26,062 bases of DNA from DASQFU01 sp035632955. GTDB lineage: Bacteria; Eisenbacteria; RBG-16-71-46. Position 1 is the stretch's first letter. Each line of letters begins with the position of its first letter. A program made the position numbers and the translations under genes. Below, piece after piece: positions 6,901 through 15,015 of the stretch. The DNA lies in assembly GCA_035632955.1 (NCBI GenBank), contig DASQFU010000155.1, positions 1 to 26,062 of the forward strand, read 5' to 3'. A model generated the notes under the pieces. The model saw nothing but the letters and a program-made list of their open reading frames with translations. It ran no database searches and was not told where the DNA came from.

Positions 6901-7299
6901 ATGTCAGTCAGCGATCCGGTGGCGGACTTCCTGACGTGCATTCGCAACGGCGTGCGGGCGAAACACCGCAAGGTGGACGTCCCCGCGTCGCGAATGAAGA
7001 CGGAGCTTGCCAAGGTGCTCTTGCGGGAGCATTTCATCAGCAACTTCAAGCTCATCGAGGGCCAGCAGCAGGGACTGTTGCGGGTCTATCTCAAGTACGC
7101 CGGGGACGACACGAACGTGATCACGGGGATTCGTCGCGTCAGCTCTCCCGGCCGGCGAGTGTACGTCGGCAAGGCCAAGATCCCGCGCATCATGGGTGGG
7201 CTCGGAACCGCGATCGTCTCGACGTCGCGTGGCTTGATGACCGACCGCGAGGCGCGCACGGCGGGCCTGGGCGGCGAAGTCATCTGCCAGATCTGGTAG
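6901..7299 (+). CDS. rpsH: 30S ribosomal protein S8
   Basis: 132 residues, normal for S8, the central-domain 16S rRNA binder that in E. coli also represses spc-operon translation at the rplE start. The N-terminus MSVSDPVADFLTCIRNGVRA and the block VSSPGRRVYVGKAKIPRIMG are diagnostic. The conserved C-terminal motif GLGTAIVSTSRGLMTDREAR is intact. ATG 6901 follows AGGAGGACAC with a short four-base spacing. It sits directly behind a spacer with possible RNA structure, which makes autoregulation worth considering. Confidence 0.97.
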   Translation: MSVSDPVADFLTCIRNGVRAKHRKVDVPASRMKTELAKVLLREHFISNFKLIEGQQQGLLRVYLKYAGDDTNVITGIRRVSSPGRRVYVGKAKIPRIMGGLGTAIVSTSRGLMTDREARTAGLGGEVICQIW

Positions 7300-7308
7300 G
7301 AGGGGACC

Positions 7309-7848
7309 ATGTCACGAATCGGTAAGCGGCCGGTGTCGATCCCGGGCGGCGTGTCCGTCGCGGTCGACGGCGCGGTCGTGCGCGTGAAAGGTCCGAAGGG
7401 CGAGCTCAGCCATCCGGTGCTGGTCGGAACCAGCGTCGTCGTGGAGCAGAACGAAGCTCGGGTCAGCGCCGAGCGGCTGACGCGCAACCCAGCGTTCGGG
7501 ACGATGCGCGCTCAGATCCAGAACATGGTGCTGGGCGTGACCAGCGGTTTCAGCAAGGTGCTCGAGATCGTCGGCACGGGATATCGCGCCACGATGGATG
7601 GCAAGAAGGTCGTGCTCCAGCTCGGCTATTCGCACCCGATCGTGTTCGAGCCGCCGGACGGGATCACGATCAAGGTCGAGAACCCGACGCGGCTGGTGGT
7701 GAGCGGCGCGAGCAAGTACCTGGTCGGTCAGGCCGCGGCCGACATCCGGGGGTTCCGTCCGCCGGAGCCCTACAAGGGCAAAGGCGTCAAATACGAAGGC
7801 GAGTACATCCGCCGCAAGGCCGGCAAGGCGGCAGGGGCAGCGTCATGA
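7309..7848 (+). CDS. rplF: 50S ribosomal protein L6
   Basis: 179 residues, normal for L6, which lies near the sarcin-ricin loop and factor-binding site. The start MSRIGKRPVSIPGGVSVAVD, the middle VLEIVGTGYRATMDGKKVVL and the C-terminal signature IRGFRPPEPYKGKGVKYEGE are the standard blocks of the duplicated L6 fold. GTAGGAGGGG lies just upstream. It overlaps rplR by 4 bases (ATGA at 7845-7848). Confidence 0.97.
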   Translation: MSRIGKRPVSIPGGVSVAVDGAVVRVKGPKGELSHPVLVGTSVVVEQNEARVSAERLTRNPAFGTMRAQIQNMVLGVTSGFSKVLEIVGTGYRATMDGKKVVLQLGYSHPIVFEPPDGITIKVENPTRLVVSGASKYLVGQAAADIRGFRPPEPYKGKGVKYEGEYIRRKAGKAAGAAS

Positions 7849-8210
7849 GCGGGCAGCACAACAAGCATCAACGGCGACAGATCCGGCGGCTGCGAATCCG
7901 CAAGCGTGTGCGGGGCTCGGTCGAGCGTCCGCGTCTCTCCGTGTTCCGCAGCGCCAGTCACATCTACGCGCAGGTCATCGACGACACGCGTGGCGTCACC
8001 CTCGCCACGGCATCGAGTCGTGAAGAACTCAAGTCGCGCGTCGAAGGGTCGGGCAAGACGGCGGTCAGCCAGGCCGTGGGCAAGCTGCTGGCGGAGCGCG
8101 CCAAGGCGAGCGGGGTGTCGAAGGTGAGCTTCGACCGCGGTGGCTACCTGTACCACGGGCGCGTCAAAGCGCTCGCCGACGGCGCACGCGCCGGCGGTCT
8201 GGAATTCTGA
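7845..8210 (+). CDS. rplR: 50S ribosomal protein L18
   Basis: 121 residues, the normal bacterial length for L18, a 5S rRNA binder that works with L5 and L25 in the central protuberance. The arginine/lysine-rich N-terminus (RQIRRLRIRKRVRGSVERPR) is followed by LSVFRSASHIYAQVIDD. The C-terminus VSFDRGGYLYHGRVKALADG and AREGGLEF-like end (ARAGGLEF) is diagnostic. Coupled to rplF by a 4-base overlap; rpsE follows after 11 bases behind GAAGGAGG. Confidence 0.97.
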   Translation: MSGQHNKHQRRQIRRLRIRKRVRGSVERPRLSVFRSASHIYAQVIDDTRGVTLATASSREELKSRVEGSGKTAVSQAVGKLLAERAKASGVSKVSFDRGGYLYHGRVKALADGARAGGLEF

Positions 8211-8221
8211 AGGAGGCTTCG

Positions 8222-8755
8222 ATGGTGCGTGGCTCCGATGCTCCCAAGTCCGAGTTTCTCGAGCGCGTGATCAACGTCAACCGCTGCGCCAAGGTCGTCA
8301 AGGGCGGGCGTCGCTTCTCGTTCAACGCGATCGTCGCCGTGGGCGACCAGAAGGGGCGCGTCGGCGTCGGTCTCGGCAAGGCGAACGAAGTGGCGGACGC
8401 GATCCGCAAGGCCGGCGAGGCGGCGAAGAAAGGCATGTTCCAAGTCCCGGTGACGCGTGGCGGCTCCATTCCGCACCAGATCGTCGGTCACTTCGGCGCC
8501 GGCGAGGTGCTGCTCAAGCCCGCGACGCCCGGCACCGGCGTGATCGCCGGCTCGGGCGTGCGTGCGGTGCTCGAGGCGGCCGGCATTCAGAACGTGCTGA
8601 CCAAGTGCCTGGGCAGCCGCAATCCGCACAATCTGGTCAAGGCCACGGTGGACGGCCTGCGCCGGCTGCGCCGGCCTTCCGACGTCGCCTCGGCGCGCGG
8701 CATCACGGTCAAAGAGCTGTTCGGGACGACGGGAGGCGGAGTTCATGGCGCGTAA
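8222..8755 (+). CDS. rpsE: 30S ribosomal protein S5
   Basis: 177 residues, typical for S5, part of the mRNA entry site and accuracy centre. The double-stranded-RNA-binding-like N-terminal domain is seen in VINVNRCAKVVKGGRRFSFN and VGDQKGRVGVGLGKANEV. The C-terminal domain includes GGSIPHQIVGHFGAGEVLLK and PGTGVIAGSGVRAVLEAAGI. The gene overlaps rpmD by 11 bases, one of the larger overlaps in the cluster. Confidence 0.97.
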   Translation: MVRGSDAPKSEFLERVINVNRCAKVVKGGRRFSFNAIVAVGDQKGRVGVGLGKANEVADAIRKAGEAAKKGMFQVPVTRGGSIPHQIVGHFGAGEVLLKPATPGTGVIAGSGVRAVLEAAGIQNVLTKCLGSRNPHNLVKATVDGLRRLRRPSDVASARGITVKELFGTTGGGVHGA

Positions 8756-8930
8756 GCTGCGCGTTCGCCAGGTGAAGAGCGCTTCCGGGCACAGGGCGGA
8801 TCAGAAGGCGACCGTGGACGCGCTCGGCATTCGCGGCCTCCACCGGCCCGTCGAGCACAACGACACACCCCAGATCCGGGGCATGCTGTTCAAGATCCGC
8901 CACCTCGTCGAGGTGGAGGAAATCAACTAG
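8745..8930 (+). CDS. rpmD: 50S ribosomal protein L30
   Basis: 61 residues, the usual short bacterial L30. The sequence LRVRQVKSASGHRADQKATV, then LGIRGLHRPVEHNDTPQIRG and a C-terminal KIRHLVEVEE, matches the family. ATG 8745 lies inside the end of rpsE with GGAGGCGGAG (8731-8740) as ribosome-binding site, so translation is coupled to rpsE. rplO follows after 12 bases. Confidence 0.95.
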   Translation: MARKLRVRQVKSASGHRADQKATVDALGIRGLHRPVEHNDTPQIRGMLFKIRHLVEVEEIN

Positions 8931-8942
8931 GACGGGCGAGCG

Positions 8943-9392
8943 ATGCGCATTGGAGACATTCATCCGGCCGCCGGCTCCACCCGGCCAAAACGCCGGCGGG
9001 GCAAGGGATCCGCGAGCGGCCGCGGCGGAACCGCAGGCAAGGGACACAAGGGTAAGAAGGCTCGGGCCGGCGGCAAGATCCCGGCCTGGTTCGAAGGCGG
9101 CCAGATGCCGATCCAGCGCCGGCTGCCGAAGCGCGGGTTCAAGAATCCGGGCCGCGTCGCCTATCAGGTGGTCGCACTCGCGCGACTCGGCGGAGCCGCC
9201 GCCGGGGTCACGGTGGACCGCGCATGGCTCCGGGAAGCCGGGATCATTCGCCGGCCGGGACCGATCAAGTTGCTCGCGGGTGGAGACGTTCAGGTGGCGC
9301 TGACCGTGAAGGTGGATGCGGCGAGCGGCGCTGCGCGCAAGGCCATCGAGGCCGCGGGTGGCACGGTGGTGCTGGAACGAGGCGAGGCTTAG
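8943..9392 (+). CDS. rplO: 50S ribosomal protein L15
   Basis: 149 residues, normal for L15, a late-assembly 23S rRNA binder. The Gly/Arg/Lys-rich extended N-terminus (KRRRGKGSASGRGGTAGKGH, KGKKARAGG) and the block FEGGQMPIQRRLPKRGFKNP are characteristic. The C-terminal globular part ends with VKVDAASGAARKAIEAAGGT. Ten bases after the rplO stop comes secY, the usual partner gene. Confidence 0.97.
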   Translation: MRIGDIHPAAGSTRPKRRRGKGSASGRGGTAGKGHKGKKARAGGKIPAWFEGGQMPIQRRLPKRGFKNPGRVAYQVVALARLGGAAAGVTVDRAWLREAGIIRRPGPIKLLAGGDVQVALTVKVDAASGAARKAIEAAGGTVVLERGEA

Positions 9393-9401
9393 AGGACGTT
9401 C

Positions 9402-10721
9402 ATGATCGACAAGCTGCGCAACATATTCCAGGTCCCGGAGCTGAAGCGCCGGATCCTGTTCACGCTCGCGCTGTTCGTGATCTACCGGCTCGGCGAGCAC
9501 ATGCCGACGCCGGGCGTGAACGCGAAGGCGCTGGCGGGCGCGTTCGAGAGCCAGCGGGGAACCCTGTTCGGGCTCTACGACTTCTTCGTCGGCGGCGCGT
9601 TCTCGCGCGCGACGATCTTCGCGCTCGGGATCATGCCGTACATCTCGTCCTCGATCATCCTCCAGTTGCTCGGCGCCGTCGTCCCGGCGCTCGAGAAGCT
9701 GCGCAAGGAAGGCGAGGAGGGCCAGAAGAAGATCACCCAGCTCACGCGCTACGGGACGGTGCTGATCTCGATCGTCCAGTCGTACGCGTACAGCGTGTTC
9801 CTGGTCAACATGGGTGCGGCGCAGGGCGTCACCGTGGTCCCGGATCCGGGGGCGGTCTTCGTTCTATCGACCATCATCACCCAGACCACCGGCACCATCT
9901 TCGTCATGTGGCTGGGCGAGAAGATCACGGAGCACGGGATCGGCAACGGAATCTCTCTGATCATCTTCGTCAACATCATCGGCGGGATCCCGAACGCGGT
10001 GATGTCGACCTACGACAGCTTCCGCGGCGGAGCGTTGTCGCTCTTCCAGATTCTGTTCGTGGCGGTTCTCATGGTGATCGTGATCGCGGCCGTGATCCTG
10101 ATGACCCAGGGCACCCGGAAGATCCCCGTCCAGTACGCGAAGCGGATCGTCGGGCGGCGGATGTACGGAGGCGCCAACACCCACATCCCGCTACGGGTCA
10201 ACACGGCGGGCGTGATCCCGATCATCTTCGGCCTCAGCCTCATGAGCTTGCCGACGGCCGTGGCCGGCTTCGTGCCGCCTAACCACCCGCTGGCCGCGAT
10301 CGGGACGATCTTCAATCCGAACGGCCTGCTTTACAACGTCATCTACGGCGTCATCATCATCTTCTTCACCTACTTCTATACCGCCGTCGTGCTGAATCCG
10401 AACGACCTCGCGGAGAACATGCGCAAGTACGGCGGCTTCGTCCCCGGCATCCGGCCGGGCCGGCGCACGGCCGAGTACATCGACCGTGTGCTGTCGCGCA
10501 TCACCCTGCCGGGGGCGGTGTTCCTGGCGCTGGTGGCGACCGTCCCGGACGTGATCATCCGTCGGACGGGGTTGCCCTTTCTGGACTTCGGCGGCACGAG
10601 CGTGTTGATCGTGGTGGGTGTGGCGCTCGACACGCTGCAGCAGATCGAGTCGCATCTCTTGATGCGGCACTACGAAGGCTTCGTGAAGCGCGGCCGGATC
10701 CGCGGCCGCACGAGAATGTAG
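9402..10721 (+). CDS. secY: Protein translocase subunit SecY
   Basis: 439 residues, normal for SecY, the channel of the Sec translocon in the inner membrane with about ten membrane spans. The N-terminus IFQVPELKRRILFTLALFVI enters the first span. The family signatures GIMPYISSSIILQLL, the cytoplasmic loop EEGQKKITQLTRYGT, the GNGISLIIFVNI block, and GFVPGIRPGRRTAEYIDRVL near residues 346-365 are all present. The C-terminus LLMRHYEGFVKRGRIRGR is also typical. Directly followed by adk with no intervening base. Confidence 0.98.
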   Translation: MIDKLRNIFQVPELKRRILFTLALFVIYRLGEHMPTPGVNAKALAGAFESQRGTLFGLYDFFVGGAFSRATIFALGIMPYISSSIILQLLGAVVPALEKLRKEGEEGQKKITQLTRYGTVLISIVQSYAYSVFLVNMGAAQGVTVVPDPGAVFVLSTIITQTTGTIFVMWLGEKITEHGIGNGISLIIFVNIIGGIPNAVMSTYDSFRGGALSLFQILFVAVLMVIVIAAVILMTQGTRKIPVQYAKRIVGRRMYGGANTHIPLRVNTAGVIPIIFGLSLMSLPTAVAGFVPPNHPLAAIGTIFNPNGLLYNVIYGVIIIFFTYFYTAVVLNPNDLAENMRKYGGFVPGIRPGRRTAEYIDRVLSRITLPGAVFLALVATVPDVIIRRTGLPFLDFGGTSVLIVVGVALDTLQQIESHLLMRHYEGFVKRGRIRGRTRM

Positions 10722-11369
10722 GTGCGTGTGGTTCTCCTCGGGCCGCCCGGCGTCGGCAAGGGCACACAGGGGCGCAAGCTCGCGGTTCAGCGCGGTTGGG
10801 CGTTGATCGCGACCGGGGAGATGTTGCGAGCGGCGATCGCGGAGAAGACGCAACTGGGTTTGGAGGCGCAGAAGCGAATGGACGACGGGTTGCTGGTGCC
10901 GGATGACGTGATGATCGCTTTGGTCAGCGATCGGACCGCCGAGCGCGATGCGGCGAACGGGTTCGTGCTGGATGGTTTTCCCCGCACGATTCCGCAGGCC
11001 GAGGCGCTCGATGCTCTGCTCGGCGGACGGGGCCTCGAGCTCGACACGGTCATCAGTCTTACGGCGCCCGAGGACGAGTTGGTGCGCCGGCTGAGTGCGC
11101 GCCGGGAATGTCCGACGTGCAAGCGGGCGTACAACCTCGTCAGCGCTCCGCCGCACGACGGGAAGCACTGCGACGATCACCCGCAAGTCGTGGTGGTGCA
11201 GCGCGCCGACGACGCGCGGGAGACGGTCGTCAAACGACTCGAGGTCTACAAGGAGCAGACCGCGCCGCTGATCACTTTCTATCAGCGTCAGGGAAGGCTG
11301 CATGAAGTCATCGGCACCGGCACGGTGGACGAAGTCCACCACGCCGTGAATCGCGCGTTGGGGGCGTGA
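10722..11369 (+). CDS. adk: Adenylate kinase with a zinc-binding LID
   Basis: 215 residues, the long-LID form. It catalyses ATP + AMP <-> 2 ADP in the cytosol. The P-loop GPPGVGKGT lies at residues 7-15, the AMP-binding TGEMLR at 31-36 and DGFPRT at 84-89. The LID carries Cys130, Cys133, Cys150 and then DDH, a C-x2-C-x16-C-x2-H arrangement resembling the structural zinc site of Gram-positive-type enzymes; enteric Adk lacks it. GTG at 10722 abuts the secY stop and gives the correct MRVVLLGPPG start. map follows after 3 bases. Confidence 0.97.
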   Translation: MRVVLLGPPGVGKGTQGRKLAVQRGWALIATGEMLRAAIAEKTQLGLEAQKRMDDGLLVPDDVMIALVSDRTAERDAANGFVLDGFPRTIPQAEALDALLGGRGLELDTVISLTAPEDELVRRLSARRECPTCKRAYNLVSAPPHDGKHCDDHPQVVVVQRADDARETVVKRLEVYKEQTAPLITFYQRQGRLHEVIGTGTVDEVHHAVNRALGA

Positions 11370-11372
11370 GTC

Positions 11373-12134
11373 ATGTCGCGTTCCGTGTATCTCCGGGGCC
11401 GCGAGGAAATCGCGGTGATTCGGGAGGCGGCGCAGGTCCTGGCCGAGACGCTGGCGTATCTGGGCAAGCAGCTGCGTCCGGGGGTGACGACCGCCGAGCT
11501 CGACCGGCTCGCGGAGACCTTCATCCGCGAGCGCGGCGGCCGGCCGGCGTTCAAGGGCTATCGTGGCTTCCCGGCGAGCATCTGTCCGTCGGTCAACGAG
11601 GAGGTCGTTCACGCGATCCCGGGGGGGCGCGCTTTGCATGAGGGCGATATCGTCGGACTCGACGTGGGAGTGGAGAAGGGCGGCTATTACGCGGACTCGG
11701 CATTCACGTTCGCGGTCGGAAACATCAGCGACGTCGCGACGCGATTGCTGCGGGTGACGCGCGAGGCACTGGACCGCGGCGTGGCGCAGGCCCGAGCCGG
11801 CAATCGAGTCGGTGACATCTCGCACGCGATTCAGTCGCACGTCGAACAGCATGGATTTTCGGTGGTCCGGTCGTTGGTGGGTCATGGCATCGGTCGTGAG
11901 ATGCACGAGGAGCCTCAGGTTCCGAACTACGGTCCTCCGGATCGGGGCCCGAAGCTACTTGCCGGCCAGGTGCTAGCGATCGAGCCGATGGTCAACGTCG
12001 GCGGACCGGACGTGATCACGCTGGACGATGGTTGGACGGTGGTGACGAAGGACGGCAGCTTGAGCGCCCACTTCGAGCACACCGTAGTGGTAGGACCCGA
12101 CGGACCCGAGGTTCTCTCGGAGCTGCCGGGATAG
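11373..12134 (+). CDS. map: Methionine aminopeptidase, type I
   Basis: 253 residues, normal for bacterial type I MetAP, which removes the initiator methionine from nascent proteins. All catalytic and metal-binding residues are visible: His80 (VVHAIP), Asp97 (GLDVG), Asp108 (ADSAFTF), His171 (GHGIG), Glu204 (AIEPM) and Glu235 (HFEHT). The start MSRSVYLRGREEIAVIREAA is typical. It lies in the secY-adk-map-infA arrangement found in many bacterial phyla. Confidence 0.97.
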   Translation: MSRSVYLRGREEIAVIREAAQVLAETLAYLGKQLRPGVTTAELDRLAETFIRERGGRPAFKGYRGFPASICPSVNEEVVHAIPGGRALHEGDIVGLDVGVEKGGYYADSAFTFAVGNISDVATRLLRVTREALDRGVAQARAGNRVGDISHAIQSHVEQHGFSVVRSLVGHGIGREMHEEPQVPNYGPPDRGPKLLAGQVLAIEPMVNVGGPDVITLDDGWTVVTKDGSLSAHFEHTVVVGPDGPEVLSELPG

Positions 12135-12157
12135 CCGACGACGACGGCGGGGGGAGA

Positions 12158-12376
12158 TTGGCGAAAGAGGAAGGCATCCAAGTCGAGGGCACGGTCATCG
12201 AGCCGCTACCGAACGCGATGTTTCGAGTCGAGCTCGAGAACGGGCACAAAGTCCTGGCGCACATTTCGGGCAAGATGCGGATGCACTTCATCAAGATTCT
12301 GCCGGGCGACAAAGTCACCGTGGAGCTGTCCCCGTACGATCTCACGCGTGGCCGGATCGTCTACCGCTACAAGTGA
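12158..12376 (+). CDS. infA: Translation initiation factor IF-1, with a TTG start
   Basis: 72 residues, exactly the standard IF-1 length. IF-1 is an OB-fold protein that binds the 30S A site during initiation. The sequence AKEEGIQVEGTVIEPLPNAM followed by FRVELENGHKVLAHISGKMR and GDKVTVELSPYDLTRGRIVY is diagnostic. The frame is open into the end of map, but TTG at 12158 is chosen because it gives the family N-terminus (M)AKEEG and is preceded by GGGGGGAGA. A TTG start for such an abundant factor suggests lowered initiation efficiency. Confidence 0.94.
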   Translation: MAKEEGIQVEGTVIEPLPNAMFRVELENGHKVLAHISGKMRMHFIKILPGDKVTVELSPYDLTRGRIVYRYK

Positions 12377-12404
12377 CGGGGTGGAGCCTCGAGGGAGCAG
12401 CGAC

Positions 12405-12521
12405 ATGAAGGTGCGTTCATCGGTCAAGAAAGTTTGCGAGCACTGCAAGGTGGTGCGTCGCAAGGGCGTGATCCGCGTGATCTGCAAGCGCAATCCGCGG
12501 CACAAGCAACGTCAGAAGTAA
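12405..12521 (+). CDS. rpmJ: 50S ribosomal protein L36, zinc-ribbon (C+) type
   Basis: 38 residues, the standard L36 length and too short for most automatic gene finding. The sequence MKVRSSVKKVCEHCKVVRRK, then GVIRVICKRNPRHKQRQK, is canonical. Zinc ligands are Cys11, Cys14, Cys27 and His33. L36 is a late-assembly protein near the 23S rRNA factor-binding region. It is preceded by GAGGGAGCAG (12391-12400) and followed after 15 bases by rpsM behind GAAGGAGG. Confidence 0.97.
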   Translation: MKVRSSVKKVCEHCKVVRRKGVIRVICKRNPRHKQRQK

Positions 12522-12536
12522 CGAAGGAGGCAGCCA

Positions 12537-12932
12537 GTGGCACGCATCGCGGGTGTCGATCTCCCAGCCGAGAAGCGAATCGAGGTCGCGCTGACGTACA
12601 TCTATGGCATCGGCCAGCCCACGGCGCACCGGATTCTGTCGGCCACGGGGGTCCAGCCCGATGTTCGCGTCAAGAACCTGAGCGAGGAAGACACCGCCAA
12701 GCTCCGCACGATCATCGAGCGCGAGTACAAGGTCGAGGGGTCGCTGCGCGGCGAGACCGCGATGAACATCAAGCGGTTGATGGACATCGGTGCGTACCGC
12801 GGTCTCCGTCATCGTCGTGGCCTGCCGGTCCGCGGGCAACGCACCAAGACCAACGCGCGAACGCGCAAAGGCCCGAAGAAGACCGCGGGCGTGATGAAGA
12901 AGACCGTCGCCAAGCCGGCGGGGAAGAAGTAA
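12537..12932 (+). CDS. rpsM: 30S ribosomal protein S13
   Basis: 131 residues from GTG 12537, slightly longer than the usual 115-125 because of a basic tail (KKTAGVMKKTVAKPAGKK). S13 contacts the P-site tRNA and forms intersubunit bridges. MARIAGVDLPAEKRIEVALT, YIYGIG and RGLRHRRGLPVRGQRTKTNA are diagnostic. The Shine-Dalgarno GAAGGAGG (12523-12530) is the strongest in this part of the cluster. The 15-base gap to rpmJ leaves no room for an E. coli-like S4-binding pseudoknot leader. Confidence 0.97.
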   Translation: MARIAGVDLPAEKRIEVALTYIYGIGQPTAHRILSATGVQPDVRVKNLSEEDTAKLRTIIEREYKVEGSLRGETAMNIKRLMDIGAYRGLRHRRGLPVRGQRTKTNARTRKGPKKTAGVMKKTVAKPAGKK

Positions 12933-12960
12933 CGAGGGCACCCTCGTAGGGAGGTCACGA

Positions 12961-13347
12961 GTGGCTGAAGGCAAAAAGGTCAAGAAGCGCGACCGCAAGG
13001 TGAGCGCGACGGGAGTCGCTCACGTGCAGGCGAGCTTCAACAACACGATCGTCACGATCACGGACACGGACGGCAACGTCATCACTTGGGCGAGCGCCGG
13101 GAAGGTGGGTTTCAAGGGTTCCCGCAAGAGCACCCCGTTCGCCGCCCAGGTGGCGGCGGAGGCGAGCGCTCGCGAAGCCCTGAATCTCGGCATGAAGCGG
13201 GTCGAAGTTTGGGTCAAGGGCCCGGGTGCAGGTCGTGAGGCGGCGATCCGTTCGCTGCAGGCGGCCGGCCTCGAGATCTCCGCGATCAAGGACGTGACGC
13301 CCATTCCGCATAACGGTTGCCGCCCGCCCAAGCGGCGCCGAGTCTAG
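12961..13347 (+). CDS. rpsK: 30S ribosomal protein S11
   Basis: 128 residues, normal for S11, which lies on the platform next to the E site. The block ATGVAHVQASFNNTIVTITD and the later KGSRKSTPFAAQVAAE identify the family. The near-universal C-terminus IPHNGCRPPKRRRV is intact. GTG at 12961 is preceded by GTAGGGAGGTCAC. rpsD follows after 13 bases. Confidence 0.97.
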   Translation: MAEGKKVKKRDRKVSATGVAHVQASFNNTIVTITDTDGNVITWASAGKVGFKGSRKSTPFAAQVAAEASAREALNLGMKRVEVWVKGPGAGREAAIRSLQAAGLEISAIKDVTPIPHNGCRPPKRRRV

Positions 13348-13360
13348 GAGAGCACGACCG

Positions 13361-13990
13361 ATGGCTGTGTATCACGATGCACGATGCCGGCTATGCCGGC
13401 GTGAGGGCGGAAAGTTGTTCCTGAAGGGCACGCGCTGCTTTACCGACAAGTGCGCGATCGAGCGGCGCGGCTATCCTCCGGGCGAGCACGGAAAGAGCCG
13501 GCGCATCAAGGAGTCCAACTACGGACAGCAGTTACGCGAGAAGCAGAAGGCGCGCCGCATCTACGGGGTCCTCGAGCGCCAGTTCCGTCAGTACTTCACC
13601 AAGGCCTCCGAGGGGAAAGGCGTGACGGGCGAAGTGCTGCTGCAGATGCTGGAGCGGCGGCTCGACAACATCGTCTACCGGTTCGGGATGGCGCTGTCTC
13701 ATCACCAGGCCCGCCAGCTCGTGCGCCACGGTCATTTCGAGGTGAACGGCAAGAAAGTCGACATTCCTTCGTATCAGATCCGCGCCGGCGACACGGTCAC
13801 GGTCCGGACCAAGAGTCGGAAGCTGCCGGTGATCCTCACGTCACTCGAGGCCCGCAAGGGCCAGTGGGTGCCGGAGTGGCTCCAACTGGACGGCGCCAGC
13901 ATGAGTGGCCGTGTGCTCAACATTCCGACGCGGCAGTCGATCACGGTTCCGATCAACGAGCAGCTCATCGTCGAGCTCTACTCGAAATAA
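13361..13990 (+). CDS. rpsD: 30S ribosomal protein S4, cysteine-bearing (zinc) form
   Basis: 209 residues, normal for S4, which nucleates 30S body assembly and controls fidelity. A four-cysteine motif is present at the N-terminus: Cys9, Cys12, Cys26 and Cys31 (CRLC, then RCFTDKC), as in the zinc-binding S4 forms. The S4 RNA-binding domain is seen in LERRLDNIVYRFGMALSHHQ, then ARQLVRHGHFEVNGKKVDIP. The C-terminus ITVPINEQLIVELYSK is canonical. S4 is an operon repressor in E. coli and B. subtilis, but no obvious target structure is visible here. Confidence 0.97.
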   Translation: MAVYHDARCRLCRREGGKLFLKGTRCFTDKCAIERRGYPPGEHGKSRRIKESNYGQQLREKQKARRIYGVLERQFRQYFTKASEGKGVTGEVLLQMLERRLDNIVYRFGMALSHHQARQLVRHGHFEVNGKKVDIPSYQIRAGDTVTVRTKSRKLPVILTSLEARKGQWVPEWLQLDGASMSGRVLNIPTRQSITVPINEQLIVELYSK

Positions 13991-14019
13991 ACGACGGCTT
14001 CCCCAAGGAGGCTCGCAGC

Positions 14020-15015
14020 ATGAAGTGGAAGAACCTCACCATGCCCAAGCAGGTGATGCCCAACACGGACAACACCGACGGCTACGGCAAATTCGTGATC
14101 GAACCGCTGGAGCGCGGCTTCGGCTTGACGCTCGGCAACGCGCTGCGACGCGTGCTGCTGTCGTCGCTCCAGGGCGCCGCGATCACCGCGGTGCGCATCG
14201 ACGGCGTGCTTCACGAGTTCTCGACCCTGCCGGGAGTCATCGAGGACGTCACCGAGATCATCCTCAACCTCAAGCAGGTGCGCCTCAAGCTGCACGGGGA
14301 CGGCCCCAAGAAGGGGACGTTCGAAGCCCGCGGCAAGGGCGAGGTGCGGGCCGGCGACCTGGTGGTGGACGCGGACGTCCAGGTCCTGAATCCCGACCTG
14401 CACATCGCGACCCTCAACAAGGACGGCGATCTGAGGATGGAAGTCGAGATCGACGGCGGTCGCGGCTACCTGTCGGCGGATCAGCATTCACAAACCGACC
14501 GGCCGATCGGCGTGATTCCCATCGATTCGTTGTTCTCGCCGGTCCTCAAGGTGAACTACAACGTCGAGACGACGCGGCTCGGCCAGCGCATCGACTACGA
14601 CAAGCTGACGATCGATGTGTGGACCGATGCGAGCATTCTGCCTTCGGACGCCGTCGCCGTCGCCGCCAAGATCCTTCGCGACCACTTCAATCTGTTCATC
14701 CACTTCGAGGAGCCGATCGAAGAGGAAGTCGAGGAGGAGGTCAACGAAGAAGTGCTCCGGGTTCGGCGGCTGCTGGAGAAGAGCGTCGACGAGCTGGAGC
14801 TGTCGGTGCGCTCGAGCAACTGCCTGCGCGCGGCCGAGATCCGGACCATCGGCGACCTGGTGCAGAAGACCGAGCCCGAAATGCTCAAGTACCGGAACTT
14901 CGGACGGAAATCCCTGAAGGAGATTCAGGACATCCTGAGCGAGATGGGGCTGGCGTTCGGAATGCAGGTGGGCGAGTACATCGACAACCAGCCGCCCGCG
15001 AGGCTGGAGGCGTAA
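14020..15015 (+). CDS. rpoA: DNA-directed RNA polymerase subunit alpha
   Basis: 331 residues, normal for RpoA, the assembly platform and promoter/activator-contacting subunit of RNA polymerase. The alpha-NTD includes PLERGFGLTLGNALRRVLLS and HEFSTLPGVIEDVTEIILNL. An acidic linker (EEPIEEEVEEEVNEEV) joins the alpha-CTD, with ELELSVRSSNCLRAAEIRTI and YRNFGRKSLKEI covering the DNA-contact surface and helix-hairpin-helix region. The frame is open upstream within rpsD, but ATG 14020 with AAGGAG at 14005-14010 gives the family N-terminus MKWKNLTMPK. Followed by an 81-base spacer without strong structure. Confidence 0.98.
   Translation: MKWKNLTMPKQVMPNTDNTDGYGKFVIEPLERGFGLTLGNALRRVLLSSLQGAAITAVRIDGVLHEFSTLPGVIEDVTEIILNLKQVRLKLHGDGPKKGTFEARGKGEVRAGDLVVDADVQVLNPDLHIATLNKDGDLRMEVEIDGGRGYLSADQHSQTDRPIGVIPIDSLFSPVLKVNYNVETTRLGQRIDYDKLTIDVWTDASILPSDAVAVAAKILRDHFNLFIHFEEPIEEEVEEEVNEEVLRVRRLLEKSVDELELSVRSSNCLRAAEIRTIGDLVQKTEPEMLKYRNFGRKSLKEIQDILSEMGLAFGMQVGEYIDNQPPARLEA

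Noticed and set aside
9224..10282. A 352-codon plus-strand frame overlapping rplO and secY
   Set aside because: It is a frame shadow of secY, composed mostly of Arg, Asp, Gly and His. SecY in the other frame is full length and conserved.
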